Source: Rhodopseudomonas palustris
GTDB taxonomy: Bacteria > Pseudomonadota > Alphaproteobacteria > Rhizobiales > Xanthobacteraceae
Direction: 5' to 3'
Length of the DNA: 64,000 nt
Assembly: GCF_003591005.1 (NCBI RefSeq)
Contig: NZ_QYYD01000013.1
Coordinates: forward strand, 62,001-126,000
Shown one piece after another: positions 11,168-20,238 of this stretch. Each line of letters begins with the position of its first letter. The stretch's first letter is position 1. The notes beneath the pieces are model-generated. The model made no database searches. It was not told the origin of the DNA and was given only the letters and a program-made list of their open reading frames with translations. The position numbers were made by a program, and so were the translations under genes.

Positions 11168-11818
11168 TCAGGCGCGACGCGGCACCTTATGCTCGTCGCC
11201 GGCCCGGGTTTCCGCCTCGACTGCCCGGCGATAGCCGTCGCGCTGCTGCACGCGCTGCCAATAGGCAGCAACGTTCGGCCCGAACTGCTTGGACAGGCCG
11301 AGATTGTCCGCCAGCCGCAACGCGTAGCCGATCACCACGTCGGCGGCGGTGAAGCGGTTCTGCGACAGCCATTCGGTCTGCCCCGTGGCGGCCTCGACGG
11401 CCCGCAGCCGGCCGAGAAACCATTTGGCGTAGTCCTCGACCACCTGTGGCTGCCGCCGTTCGTTCGGCTCCAGTGTGCCGTAGCGCAGCACGAGCGTCTG
11501 CGGAAACGTCAGCGTCGCGTCGCTGAAGAACATCCAGTTCAGATAGCCGCCGTAGTCACTCTCGCTGACGTCGACCACCAGCGGCGTCGGCCCGTGCTTG
11601 GTGCCGAGATAGTGGCAGATGCCGGACGACTCCGTCATCTTGGTGTCGCCGTCGATCATGAACGGAATGGTGCCGAGCGGATTGATCGCCAGATACTCCT
11701 TGGCAAGCGCCCGCGGCGGAAACGGCAACATCTTGAGCTCGTAGTCGAGCCCCATCTCCTCGAGCATCCACAACGGCCGAAACGACCGTGCGCCGTGGCA
11801 GTGATACAGAGTGATCAT
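11168..11818 (-). CDS. Glutathione S-transferase family protein
   Basis: The 216-residue protein has an N-terminal thioredoxin-like domain (MITLYHCHGARSFRPLWMLE) with the ESSGICHYL glutathione-binding motif near residue 66. An all-helical C-terminal domain contains FTAADVVIGYALRLADNLG, the N-capping box of GSTs. The ATG follows GGGAGGGAAATCG. It sits between acyl-CoA dehydrogenase and AraC genes. It may detoxify or isomerise an electrophilic enoyl intermediate, but that is inference. Confidence 0.88.
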   Translation of the reverse strand: MITLYHCHGARSFRPLWMLEEMGLDYELKMLPFPPRALAKEYLAINPLGTIPFMIDGDTKMTESSGICHYLGTKHGPTPLVVDVSESDYGGYLNWMFFSDATLTFPQTLVLRYGTLEPNERRQPQVVEDYAKWFLGRLRAVEAATGQTEWLSQNRFTAADVVIGYALRLADNLGLSKQFGPNVAAYWQRVQQRDGYRRAVEAETRAGDEHKVPRRA

Positions 11819-11879
11819 CGATTTCCCTCCCTCTCGGCATCAATTTTCTTATGAGCAAGTCGCCTGCCGCAGACGAAGT

Positions 11880-12013
11880 GCGCTCCCTCGCCCCGCCGTT
11901 GCGGGGAGAGGGTTGGGGTGAGGGGCGACGCGAGCACTGACTCTCGGCCGTGCGGAGACGCCCCCTCACCCGGATTGCTGCGCAATCCGACCTCTCCCCG
12001 CGCGCGGGGAGAG
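11880..12013. repeat. Family D intergenic palindromic repeat
   Basis: The segment contains CTCGCCCCGCCGTTGCGGGGAGAG, then CCCCTCACCCGGATTGCTGCGCAATCCGAC, then CTCTCCCCGCGCGCGGGGAGAG. It is thus several nested hairpins of the type that recurs between genes in Bradyrhizobium-like genomes. It lies between the GST and the acyl-CoA dehydrogenase gene. Confidence 0.8.
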
Positions 12014-12032
12014 GTGAATCCGCGGCGCGACC

Positions 12033-13187
12033 TTACTGCCGAGCGGGCAGCGTGCCCATCGCCTTGCAGAGGATGCCGAGCATCACCTCGTCGGCGCCGC
12101 CGCCAATCGAGGTCAGGCGGCTGTCGCGATAGGAGCGCGTCACCAGCGTCTCGTTCATGAAGCCCATGCCGCCCCAGAACTGCAGGCAGGCGTCCGGCAG
12201 TTCGCGGCCGAGCCGCCCCGCCTTCAGCTTGGCCATGGTGGCGAGCTGGGTGACGTCCTCGCCCGCCACCAGCTGTTCGGCAGCGCGGTAGATCAGCGAG
12301 CGCAGCAGCTCGACCTCGGTCTGCAGCTCGGCAAGACGGAAGTGAATCACCTGATTGTCCAGCAGCGGTTTGCCGAATGCCTTGCGGCTGCGGGTGTAGT
12401 CGATAGTGTCCTGAATGGTCTTTTCGTGCGACTTGATGCAGGCGGCCGCGCCCCACAGCCGCTCCTCCTGGAACTGCACCATCTGGTAGACGAAGCCCTT
12501 GCCCTCTTCGCCGATGCGGTTGCGCTTCGGCACGCGGACCTCGTCGAAATGGATCTGCGCGGTGTCGGACGAGCGCATCCCCATCTTGTCGAGCTTACGC
12601 GCGATGGTCACGCCCTTGGTCTTCATCGGCACGCAGATCAGCGATTTGTTACGATGGATCGGGCCGTCGCCGGTGTTGCACAAGAGGCAAATCCAGTCGG
12701 CCTGCGTGCCGTTGGTGATCCACATCTTGCCGCCGGAGATGACGTAGTCGTCACCATCCGAGCGCGCCGTGGTCTTGATCGCGGCGACGTCGGAGCCGGC
12801 GCTGGGTTCGGACACGCCGATGCAGGCGACGTAGTCGCCGGCGATGGAGGGAGCGAGGAATTCCTTGCGCAGTTCGTCGGAGCCGAACTTCGCCAAGGCC
12901 GGTGTCGCCATGTCGGTCTGCACGCCGATCGCCATCGGCACGCCGCCGCAATTGATGGCGCCGAGCTCCTCGGCCATCATCAGCGCGTAGGAGTAGTCGA
13001 GCCCCTGCCCGCCGTATTCGACCGGCTTGTTGAGCCCGAGAAAGCCGAGGTCGCCGAGCTTCTTGAACAGCTCGTGCGCCGGAAAGATGCCGTCCCGCTC
13101 CCACTCCTCGACATGCGGATTGATGTCGCTGGCGATGAACTTCTGCAGGACGCGGCGCGGTTCTTCGTGTTCTTGGCTGAATAGCAT
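12033..13187 (-). CDS. Acyl-CoA dehydrogenase
   Basis: The 384-residue flavoprotein oxidises acyl-CoA to enoyl-CoA and passes electrons to ETF. It has the substrate/FAD segment CIGVSEPSAGSDVAAI near residue 130 and the C-terminal LQFWGGMGFMNE and RLTSIGGGADEVM. The Glu of medium-chain enzymes in the C-terminal loop is Gly here, while QEERLWG in the central helix offers Glu before Arg-Leu, as in isovaleryl-CoA and long-chain enzymes. That fits a branched substrate, by inference. The ATG follows GAGGGAAGAGACC. Confidence 0.92.
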   Translation of the reverse strand: MLFSQEHEEPRRVLQKFIASDINPHVEEWERDGIFPAHELFKKLGDLGFLGLNKPVEYGGQGLDYSYALMMAEELGAINCGGVPMAIGVQTDMATPALAKFGSDELRKEFLAPSIAGDYVACIGVSEPSAGSDVAAIKTTARSDGDDYVISGGKMWITNGTQADWICLLCNTGDGPIHRNKSLICVPMKTKGVTIARKLDKMGMRSSDTAQIHFDEVRVPKRNRIGEEGKGFVYQMVQFQEERLWGAAACIKSHEKTIQDTIDYTRSRKAFGKPLLDNQVIHFRLAELQTEVELLRSLIYRAAEQLVAGEDVTQLATMAKLKAGRLGRELPDACLQFWGGMGFMNETLVTRSYRDSRLTSIGGGADEVMLGILCKAMGTLPARQ

Positions 13188-13200
13188 TGGTCTCTTCCCT

Positions 13201-13246
13201 CGTCATTCCGGGGCGCCCGCCGCAGGCGGACGAACCCGGAATCTCG
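13201..13246. repeat. Half copy of the family A palindrome
   Basis: CGTCATTCCGGGGCGCCCGCC leads into ACGAACCCGGAATCTCG, which is only the left half of the full element. A complete copy follows 16 bases later. Confidence 0.75.
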
Positions 13247-13261
13247 TTTGTTATTATCGGT

Positions 13262-13362
13262 CGTCATTCCGGGGCGCGCGTAGCGCGAGCCCGGAATCCA
13301 TAATCACCGACGGTGGTTATGGATTCCGGACTTGCTCCCTTCGGTCGCAATCCGGAATGACG
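13262..13362. repeat. Family A intergenic palindrome, full copy
   Basis: CGTCATTCCGGGGCGCGCG opens the element and CAATCCGGAATGACG closes it, with central arms GGAATCCATAATCACC and GGTTATGGATTCC. It sits directly beside a half copy, between two acyl-CoA dehydrogenase genes. Confidence 0.88.
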
Positions 13363-13378
13363 AACTTGGAAATCACGT

Positions 13379-14518
13379 TCACAATCCCATCTGCCGGCTG
13401 GCGAGGTCCTTCATGATCTCCTCGGTGCCGCCGCCGATGGCGTTGACCTTGACGTCGCGGTAGATGCGCTCCACCTTCACGCCGCGCATGTAGCCGGCGC
13501 CGCCGAAGATCTGCACCGCTTCCGAGGCGCAGAACGCCATGGTCTGGGTCGCCTGGTTCTTCAGCATGCAGATTTCCGCGATCGGGCTTTCGCCCTGCTG
13601 GACGCGCCAGGCGAGCAGCTCCAGCATCGCCTGCGACGCGGCGATCTTCTGCGCCATGTCGACCAGCTTGTGGCGGATCACCTGGTGCTTGGACAGCGGC
13701 TTGCCGAAGGTGACGCGCTCCTTGGCGTAGGCGACCGCCTCGTCCAGGCAGACTCGCGACGCCGCGATGCAGCCGGCCGCCATCGTCAGGCGCTCGCTGT
13801 TGAAGTTCTGCATGATGATCATGAAGCCGGCGCCTTCCTGCCCCAGCAGGTTGCCGGCCGGCACGCGGCAATTGTCGAAATGCAGCGTTGCGGTATCGGA
13901 CGCCCACCAGCCCATCTTTTTCAGCGGCGTCCGCGTCAGGCCCGGCGTGTCGCCCGGGATCAGTAGCAGGCTGACACCGCCCGGCCCGTCGCCGCCGGTG
14001 CGCACCGCGGTGGTGATGTGGTCGGCCCGCATACCGGAGGTGATGAACGTCTTCTCGCCAGTCACCAGGTAGTGGTCGCCCTCGCGTACCGCGCGGGTAC
14101 GCAGATTGGCGACGTCCGAACCGCCGGACGGTTCGGTGATCGCGAGCGCCGAGATCTTCTTGCCGGACAAAATTTCCGGCAGCACACGCGCCTTGAGCTC
14201 GGGCGACCCGGCCCGCGCGATCGGCGGTGCGCCGATCGAATGACTGTTGAGGCTGGCACTGACGCCGCCGGCGCCGGCCCGGGCCAGTTCCTGCGTCGCC
14301 ACGATCCACATGAATTGGTCAGTCGGCGTGCCGCCGTACTCCTCGGGAAAACCGAGCCCAAGCAGCCCGATTGCAGCCGCCTTCTCATACAGTTCGCGAG
14401 GGAAGCCGCCCGCCTCGTCCCATTCGGTGGCGAAAGGCTCGATTTCCTTCTGGACGAAGCGACGCACCACGTCGCGAAAGGCCATGTGATCGGCGGTGTA
14501 GAACAGGGAATCGGTCAA
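13379..14518 (-). CDS. Acyl-CoA dehydrogenase
   Basis: This second acyl-CoA dehydrogenase has 379 residues, with ALAITEPSGGSDVANL near residue 125, GEKTFITSG, and the C-terminal FGGAGYMRGVKVERIYRD and GGGTEEIMKDL. SERLTMAAG in the central helix supplies a Glu at the position used by isovaleryl-CoA and long-chain enzymes. The frame begins with TTG at 14518, giving the family-typical start TDSLFYTADH; an ATG eleven codons later is the alternative. It is probably the first gene transcribed in this minus-strand island. Confidence 0.9.
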   Translation of the reverse strand: MTDSLFYTADHMAFRDVVRRFVQKEIEPFATEWDEAGGFPRELYEKAAAIGLLGLGFPEEYGGTPTDQFMWIVATQELARAGAGGVSASLNSHSIGAPPIARAGSPELKARVLPEILSGKKISALAITEPSGGSDVANLRTRAVREGDHYLVTGEKTFITSGMRADHITTAVRTGGDGPGGVSLLLIPGDTPGLTRTPLKKMGWWASDTATLHFDNCRVPAGNLLGQEGAGFMIIMQNFNSERLTMAAGCIAASRVCLDEAVAYAKERVTFGKPLSKHQVIRHKLVDMAQKIAASQAMLELLAWRVQQGESPIAEICMLKNQATQTMAFCASEAVQIFGGAGYMRGVKVERIYRDVKVNAIGGGTEEIMKDLASRQMGL

Positions 14519-14617
14519 AACGGCACCCGGGCAGCTCGCGTGGGGCGAGGATGCCGGGAAAGCGTCGGCCTCACTTGCGTCGAGACGCTGACGGTGCCGC
14601 AGCTCGGCCGGGGTGAA

Positions 14618-14926
14618 TTACCGCCGCCTCTGCTCGGCGATGTATGCCGCAATATTTCGAGCCTCGATTCGGCTGAGTGCCATCGTCTCCATCTTCGGAT
14701 GCGGGTCGAGCAGGAACGTTGCGATCTTGTCCTCGTCGAAGCCCGGCCGCGCCGCAATCGACGCAAACGACGGCACCAGGTCGGTGCCCTTCCGTTGATC
14801 CTCCGAGACCAGACGGCAGCTCGAGCACCAACGCTTCGCCAGCGTCTCGCCGTTGACCGCGTCGGCTGCCAAAGATGGACCGTGGGCGCCGGCGAGCAGC
14901 GTCAAAGTCAGGAACAGTGCGCGCAT
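14618..14926 (-). CDS. Small c-type cytochrome-like protein with CxxCR in place of CxxCH
   Basis: The 102-residue protein has a signal peptide (about residues 1-20, ending SLAADA) and a single-haem cytochrome c fold. The haem site reads WCSSCRLVSED, so the axial histidine is arginine (CGT, one transition from CAT). The C-terminal helix HPKMETMALSRIEARNIAAYI keeps the methionine-ligand region. A normal class I cytochrome cannot bind haem in the usual way without this His. Loss of function, a sequencing error or altered chemistry are all possible. The ATG at 14926 follows GAGAGGATCGAG and starts the signal peptide. Confidence 0.8.
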   Translation of the reverse strand: MRALFLTLTLLAGAHGPSLAADAVNGETLAKRWCSSCRLVSEDQRKGTDLVPSFASIAARPGFDEDKIATFLLDPHPKMETMALSRIEARNIAAYIAEQRRR

Positions 14927-15116
14927 CTCGATCCTCTCGTGCAGGGCGGCTCGTTTTTGCCCGCCCCGTCGCTGTTTAGCGCACCGGTTCCACAAACGAT
15001 AGCTGGCCAATTGTTCAGGATACCGCTCGCTGCCCACAGCGCTCAAAATGTTTCCCGCGAAGAGAAAAGATGCTTAATTGCTACTCGATGGCGACTACCT
15101 CTGACCTTTCACGCCG

Positions 15117-17237
15117 ATGCTGACGGCCCAGCGCGACTCGCTCCGACTGCTGCGCGCGATCCTGCTTGCCTCGGTGATCCTGCCTGCAGCCCTGTTCAGC
15201 TACGCGGCCTGGCTCGCTTATCGGTCCAACGAGGACAGTGCCGAGCGGCAGATCGACAAGACCCGCGACATCGTCACCGAGCATGCGCTGAAAATCTTCG
15301 AATCGGTTGAACGGTCGATCGCAGAGACGGCGGAAATCATCCGCGGCATGTCGGACGACCAGATCCGCGCCGAGCAGTCGGTGCTGCACGACCGCCTGAA
15401 GCGGCTGTCCGACGGGTCCGAGCAGATCAAGTCGATGTGGATTTTCGACAAGGACGGGCAGGCCCTGGTCAACAGCATTCTGTACCCGTCGCCGCCGGGA
15501 AGTTTCGCCGACCGCGACTACTTCAAGGGGCCGATGGAGCACGACGTCGGTGTATTCGTCGGTCGCACGCTGCAGCCGCGGCCGCCGTTCGGCGGCGCAC
15601 CGTTTTTCAGCGTCAGCATGCGGCGCCCGGCCCCGGACGGCAGCTTCGTCGGCGTCATCAATGCCTCGGTGCTGCCAGATTACTTCGAGGGCTTCTACGC
15701 CAAGGTCGGCCGTGACAGCGGCAGCTACGCAGCGCTGGTCCGCGAAGACGGCGCTATTCTGGCGCGGTATCCAGCAATCGATAGCAACGACCTCACCGTG
15801 AAGACCGATGGCCTGATTGGCCGGGCGATGACCGCTGGCAGCGTAGAAGGCACCGTCACCGTCGTGTCGGCGCTGGACGGCATCGAGCGACGCGTCGCCT
15901 ACCGAAAACTGCCGAAGCTCCCGGTGTACGTCTATGCAGGCCTGGAGACACGCGCAATTCGCAACATGTGGCTGTCGCAGCTCGGCGCCTATCTGCTGGT
16001 CGGCCTGCCCGCCACCGCCGCGCTGATCGCGATCGTGGTGCTGGCACTCGCAAGGACCCGCCGGCTCTACGAGGAAGCTGGCCGCCGTGCCGTCGCCGAG
16101 AAGGCGCTGAAGCAATCGCAACGGCTCGAATCGCTCGGACGCCTAACCGGCGGCGTCGCGCACGACTTCAACAATCTGCTGATGGTGGTCGGCGGCTCGG
16201 TGCAAAAGCTGCGGCGACGTCACACCGATCTGCAGGATCGACGTACGTTCGACATGATCGATTCGGCAGTTGCGAAAGGCGCCGGGTTGACCCGTCAACT
16301 GCTGTCCTTCTCGCGGCGCCACAACGTTGCGGCCAAGCTCGTCGACCTCGGCGACGCCGTGTCGAAGTTTGCCGACGTGCTTCGCCAGTCGGTGCGCAGC
16401 GACACCACGATCGTGATCGAGCCGCCACCTGAGCCGGTCGTGGTGCAGATCGACCCGAACGAATTCGAGATCGCGCTGCTCAACCTCGCGCTCAATGCAC
16501 GCGACGCGATGCCGGAGGGCGGCCGGATCACCGTCTCGATCCGCACCGAGACGTTGAAGAATTTCGGCCCGCGGCGGCTCACCGGGGAGTACGCGATCCT
16601 AGGATTCGCCGACACCGGCGTTGGCATCCCGATGGAGATCCGCGATCGGATCTTCGAGCCTTTCTTTACCACCAAGCCGGTCGACCGGGGCACTGGGCTG
16701 GGGCTGAGCCAGATTTACGGCTTCGTCCAGCAATCCAACGGCGCAATCACGCTCGAGAGCGAGATCGGGCGCGGCACCCGGTTCGATCTGTTCTTCCCCC
16801 GCTCGACCGACGTCGCGGTGGAAGAGGCCGAGGACGCCGATGCAATGCCTGCGCTGACCGGCAAGCACACGCTGTTGCTGGTCGAAGACCATCCCGACGT
16901 CGCCGCGGTGGCAGCCGACTACGCCGAGCAATGCGGTTTCACCGTGGTGAAGGCCGCGTCTGCGGAAATTGCGCTCGACCTTTTGAATCGCCGGAAGGAC
17001 ATCGACATGGTGTTCAGCGATATCGTGATGCCGGGGATGAGTGGCATCGAGCTGGCCCGGCTGATCCGCGATCATCATCCGGAAATGCCGGTTGTCCTGG
17101 CTTCGGGCTATAGCGATCGCAGCGCCTCCGCGCTGGCCGAAGGCTTCACCTTGCTGCAGAAGCCGTACACGCTGAATACGTTGCGCAAAGCGCTGGCGCA
17201 GGCGATCCAAACAGCTCGGTCATCGGCAGCAGAATAG
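15117..17237 (+). CDS. Membrane hybrid histidine kinase with receiver domain
   Basis: The 706-residue protein has a first membrane helix at about 12-35, an extracytoplasmic sensor of the Cache/PAS type, a second helix at about 285-308, and a kinase core. The phosphoacceptor is His349 in GGVAHDFNNLL. The ATPase part has NLALNARDAMPEGG, DTGVGIP and GTGLGLSQIYGF. A receiver domain follows with LLLVEDHPD and phosphoacceptor Asp635 in FSDIVMPGMSG. No separate regulator gene is adjacent. Output is unclear, since the receiver has no DNA-binding domain. It is divergent from the cytochrome gene. Confidence 0.92.
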   Translation: MLTAQRDSLRLLRAILLASVILPAALFSYAAWLAYRSNEDSAERQIDKTRDIVTEHALKIFESVERSIAETAEIIRGMSDDQIRAEQSVLHDRLKRLSDGSEQIKSMWIFDKDGQALVNSILYPSPPGSFADRDYFKGPMEHDVGVFVGRTLQPRPPFGGAPFFSVSMRRPAPDGSFVGVINASVLPDYFEGFYAKVGRDSGSYAALVREDGAILARYPAIDSNDLTVKTDGLIGRAMTAGSVEGTVTVVSALDGIERRVAYRKLPKLPVYVYAGLETRAIRNMWLSQLGAYLLVGLPATAALIAIVVLALARTRRLYEEAGRRAVAEKALKQSQRLESLGRLTGGVAHDFNNLLMVVGGSVQKLRRRHTDLQDRRTFDMIDSAVAKGAGLTRQLLSFSRRHNVAAKLVDLGDAVSKFADVLRQSVRSDTTIVIEPPPEPVVVQIDPNEFEIALLNLALNARDAMPEGGRITVSIRTETLKNFGPRRLTGEYAILGFADTGVGIPMEIRDRIFEPFFTTKPVDRGTGLGLSQIYGFVQQSNGAITLESEIGRGTRFDLFFPRSTDVAVEEAEDADAMPALTGKHTLLLVEDHPDVAAVAADYAEQCGFTVVKAASAEIALDLLNRRKDIDMVFSDIVMPGMSGIELARLIRDHHPEMPVVLASGYSDRSASALAEGFTLLQKPYTLNTLRKALAQAIQTARSSAAE

Positions 17238-17259
17238 CGCGGCTACGCGCCCTAAGCGA

Positions 17260-17288
17260 AAGGCGGCAACGCTGAGCGCTGCCGCCTT
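17260..17288. terminator. Bidirectional hairpin between convergent genes
   Basis: AAGGCGGCA at 17260-17268 pairs perfectly with TGCCGCCTT at 17280-17288, and inner CGC/GCG extends the stem to a TGA loop. It lies between the stops of the kinase gene and the Gly/Tyr-rich protein gene. It has no T-run, so its strength is uncertain. Confidence 0.65.
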
Positions 17289-17327
17289 GCCGTTGGAGCC
17301 CGTTGAGTGGACCGTGAAGGCGTCGCC

Positions 17328-17768
17328 TTACCAGTGGCGGTGGTGGCGATAGCCGTAGCGCGGCCCGCCGATATAGCCGGCGCGGATCACAGGACCGCGG
17401 CCATAATAGCCGTAGGAGGACCGATAGCCGCCATACGGCCGATAGCCCCCGCCGTAGTACACCGCGCGCGGGCGGGCGTAGTAGCGCGGGCCGCCGTAGC
17501 CCCAGCCGCCGCCATAATAAGCGGGGCCACCGTAGTACCCGACGTAGCTCGGACCGTAGCCGTAGTACGGGCCACCGCCATAATAGCCGCCGTACCCGTA
17601 ACCCGGGCCCCAACCGTAGCCACCGGAAGCAGCGCCCGCAATCAGCGCGCCTGCCGCGATACCGCCGATGAGAGCCGGAGCAAAGCCGCGCTGTGCCTGC
17701 GCCGGAGCTGCCGCGGTGACCACCGCAAGGGTCGCGGCTGCACCGAGAACCAGAGCTGTCTTCTTCAT
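17328..17768 (-). CDS. Secreted Gly/Tyr-rich protein
   Basis: The 146-residue protein begins with a clear signal peptide (MKKTALVLGAAATLAVV, cleavage near APAQAQ) followed by a short hydrophobic glycine segment GGIAAGALIAGAASGG. The rest is low-complexity sequence of Gly, Tyr, Pro and Arg (GYGGYYGGGPYYGYG). Such proteins are common in rhizobia as uncharacterised envelope or exported proteins. The ATG follows AAGGAATTCGAC. I do not assign a function. Confidence 0.8.
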   Translation of the reverse strand: MKKTALVLGAAATLAVVTAAAPAQAQRGFAPALIGGIAAGALIAGAASGGYGWGPGYGYGGYYGGGPYYGYGPSYVGYYGGPAYYGGGWGYGGPRYYARPRAVYYGGGYRPYGGYRSSYGYYGRGPVIRAGYIGGPRYGYRHHRHW

Positions 17769-17929
17769 GTCGAATTCCTTTGCAACGTTGCAGTTTGTCC
17801 ATAACCGCGTTTGATTTGAAAAGTTGCCGGAACCGCTCGTTCACACTTCAGAAAGCCTCGGTTTTTCGCGTACGGCGCCGCGCGAAGCCGGAGGCTGAGA
17901 GCACAGCGGCATCGAGTTGGAGGCGTGGC

Positions 17930-18748
17930 TCAGGTTTTCGAGCTGGCCGGAGGTTGAGCGGTCACAATATTGAGCTTGGTCAACTCGTCCGGCTTGAACA
18001 CGAACAGCCGATCCTTCGGAGTTTCCATCGCGTGGATCCACACCTGCAGATCGATGCCCATATCGGCCAGATACCGCTGGCAGCGCGCGGAGATGCGCTG
18101 CGCATCGCTCATCTGGTCGCGCGGAACAGGGGTAACCTCCGCCGATTTGGCCGCGAACACCTGATGCACGCCAATCGCTGCTTTATCGCCGGCGCGGCGT
18201 TCCAACCCGCCGAAGAACACCAGCGGACATGATGACGCACAGTATTTGCCGGCCTCCACCGACGTTGCGAGTTTCCGCTCCCGGATCAGACGGCCCATCG
18301 TCAACGCATCGCTGACTGACCCACCCGGCGAGTTCAGCACCACTGTCTTGATGTATTCGCCGTGGCGTTCGATCGCAGCCGCGAAGGTTTGCGCGGTCCC
18401 GGGCGTGATGGTGCCGACTGCCATCAGCCGGTTGCCGCTCACCAGATCGAAGGTCATCGGCTTGCCGAGCGCACCGTCCGATTGCGGCACCGGGGCGAGC
18501 CGATCGCGTCCCGGCAGCCAAGGCGACAGGATGTCCGGCAGCGAAGGCAGGCCGCCGGGGACTGTTTCGCGCTGCACAGCGGGAGAAGCAGCCCCCTCTT
18601 CCGGCGGGATCCAGCCATTGGAGCTGGCGAGGTCAAAGGCAAGCGCTCCGATCGACGCCGCCACCAGCCCACGAAACACCAAGCGGAGCACGGCGTCGTC
18701 AGGATTTCCCGCCAGCCAGCGATGGAAGCGCTGTATCAGGTTGCTCAT
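17930..18748 (-). CDS. ClpP/SppA-like periplasmic serine protease homologue
   Basis: The 272-residue protein has one N-terminal membrane helix (LVFRGLVAASIGALAFDLA, about 24-42) and then a crotonase-like protease domain. The oxyanion loop is NSPGGSVSDALTMG, the putative nucleophile Ser lies in KYCASSCPLVFFGG, and the following VHQVF offers the catalytic His. This arrangement is seen in COG3904-type predicted periplasmic proteins. It starts 8 bases after the stop of a membrane protein gene on the same strand, so the two probably work together. The substrate is unknown. Confidence 0.75.
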   Translation of the reverse strand: MSNLIQRFHRWLAGNPDDAVLRLVFRGLVAASIGALAFDLASSNGWIPPEEGAASPAVQRETVPGGLPSLPDILSPWLPGRDRLAPVPQSDGALGKPMTFDLVSGNRLMAVGTITPGTAQTFAAAIERHGEYIKTVVLNSPGGSVSDALTMGRLIRERKLATSVEAGKYCASSCPLVFFGGLERRAGDKAAIGVHQVFAAKSAEVTPVPRDQMSDAQRISARCQRYLADMGIDLQVWIHAMETPKDRLFVFKPDELTKLNIVTAQPPASSKT

Positions 18749-18756
18749 GACCGTGC

Positions 18757-20115
18757 TTACTTGACGTGCCGCGCCGAGGACAGGGCGGTGACGTTCTCGT
18801 CTGTCGCAGCGCCCCCAGGCTCATTCACCGGCTCGGCCACTTCGCGCTGCGGTTCTGACGTCTCGTGCACGGCACGGCTGGCTTGCTCGACCTCGCGCGC
18901 CATCTTCAACGCGGCCATCATCTCGGCCGCCGTCATGGAAGAAGCGCTCGCCACCGGCAAACCTTCCCGGCGGATCGCGGCGTGGACCACGCACAGGATC
19001 AGCACCAGCACCGCTGGCATCAGGTCGATCGAGATCGCGCCCGCCCAACTTGGAATGAAATCACCGGCGTAACGCAGCACGGCCTCGGCGGGCGACATCG
19101 CCTGGAACCGGGCCGGTTCGATCCGCGGCATGTCGAGAATCTTGTCAGCCGCGCCGGCGAGCGACGCCGCCTGCGCGGCAATCGCGCTTTCGACCTTGCC
19201 GACCACCGCCGTCTGGCGTTCGGCGAGATCGACGCTGCGACCTCCGGCCGAGGGTGCGATGAAGGTCGAAGACAATGAGGCCGCGGCACGCTTCACTGCG
19301 GGCGCGACGGAGGTCTGCTGCAGATTGGCGATCACGCCCATCAGCGCCAGCGATTCGGTGGCAAAGCCGTCGCTGCGCTCGCTGATCGGGCCGCGATCCG
19401 ACACCAGTTCGCGCATCTTGGCGAGGTGCTTGCCGCCCTCCTCAAACAGCGTGGCGACGCGTTTGCCGGAGGCTTCGACTTCCTTGCCGAGGCTGTCGAG
19501 CTGACCGGACATCTGCGTGAGAAGCTGCACCACCGTACCGGATCCCGAGGTACCGGTCAGCGAACCGGCGCGTTCGGCGTCTGCGAGCTTGGCGAAGCGC
19601 GACGCCGCGATCTGAATGTCCGGCAACAGGCCCTGTGCGGCGATCGCGTTGCTGTTCGCCGCGTCGAGGTCGCGCGTGTAGTCCTGCACCGTGATGGCGA
19701 GATGCTGCCGGATCGCGGCAGCGCCGGCCAGCGCCGACGCGTTCAACCAGGACGACATCGCGACGATCATCAACGAGCCGAAAATCATGCAGCCGAACAT
19801 CAACACGCGGCCGGTGCGATCGACCACGTGCGGCATGAACTGCATCAGGAAGACCCAGAATGCGTAGATGCCGACCGACACCGCGACGGAATAGATCAGC
19901 GCCGCGAAGAACACCGTGGTCGGGCTGCCGTTGAGCAGTTCGCGCACGCCGAGATAGGTGTAGACGCCGGCGCCCAACGCAAGGATGGCGGTGGTGAGCT
20001 TCAGCATCACCTCGAGCTTGTCGACGCCGCGGGACAGCAGCAATGCAACCGGAATCGTGGTGGTGGGGAGATTGGGGACGGACGAAGCGGCGGCCGGCTC
20101 GACGGCAGGGGGCAT
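18757..20115 (-). CDS. Membrane protein with central helical domain, unknown function
   Basis: The 452-residue protein has three N-terminal membrane helices (about residues 38-58, 68-95 and 104-124). A long helical, coiled-coil-like segment from about 130 to 340 follows, rich in Ala, Leu, Glu and Lys. A last helix DLMPAVLVLILCVVHAAI lies near 375, ahead of a cytoplasmic-looking tail. I recognise no family. It is the upstream partner of the ClpP/SppA-like protein. The topology could hold the large helical part in the periplasm next to the protease, but this is inference. Confidence 0.75.
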   Translation of the reverse strand: MPPAVEPAAASSVPNLPTTTIPVALLLSRGVDKLEVMLKLTTAILALGAGVYTYLGVRELLNGSPTTVFFAALIYSVAVSVGIYAFWVFLMQFMPHVVDRTGRVLMFGCMIFGSLMIVAMSSWLNASALAGAAAIRQHLAITVQDYTRDLDAANSNAIAAQGLLPDIQIAASRFAKLADAERAGSLTGTSGSGTVVQLLTQMSGQLDSLGKEVEASGKRVATLFEEGGKHLAKMRELVSDRGPISERSDGFATESLALMGVIANLQQTSVAPAVKRAAASLSSTFIAPSAGGRSVDLAERQTAVVGKVESAIAAQAASLAGAADKILDMPRIEPARFQAMSPAEAVLRYAGDFIPSWAGAISIDLMPAVLVLILCVVHAAIRREGLPVASASSMTAAEMMAALKMAREVEQASRAVHETSEPQREVAEPVNEPGGAATDENVTALSSARHVK

Positions 20116-20238
20116 GGCAAATCCGAGTGATGCGACAACTAACGCACGACCGACGCCCCCGCAGGCTCGTGCGTTGCAACGATTAGTTGAGGATTCGGAC
20201 CAGAATATGTCGGTGCCACATCCCTGACATCCGCTCCG

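Noticed and set aside
17970-17983. TTGAG-N4-GTCAA resembling an Fnr/FixK site
   Set aside because: It lies inside the coding end of the protease-like gene, far from any start codon.
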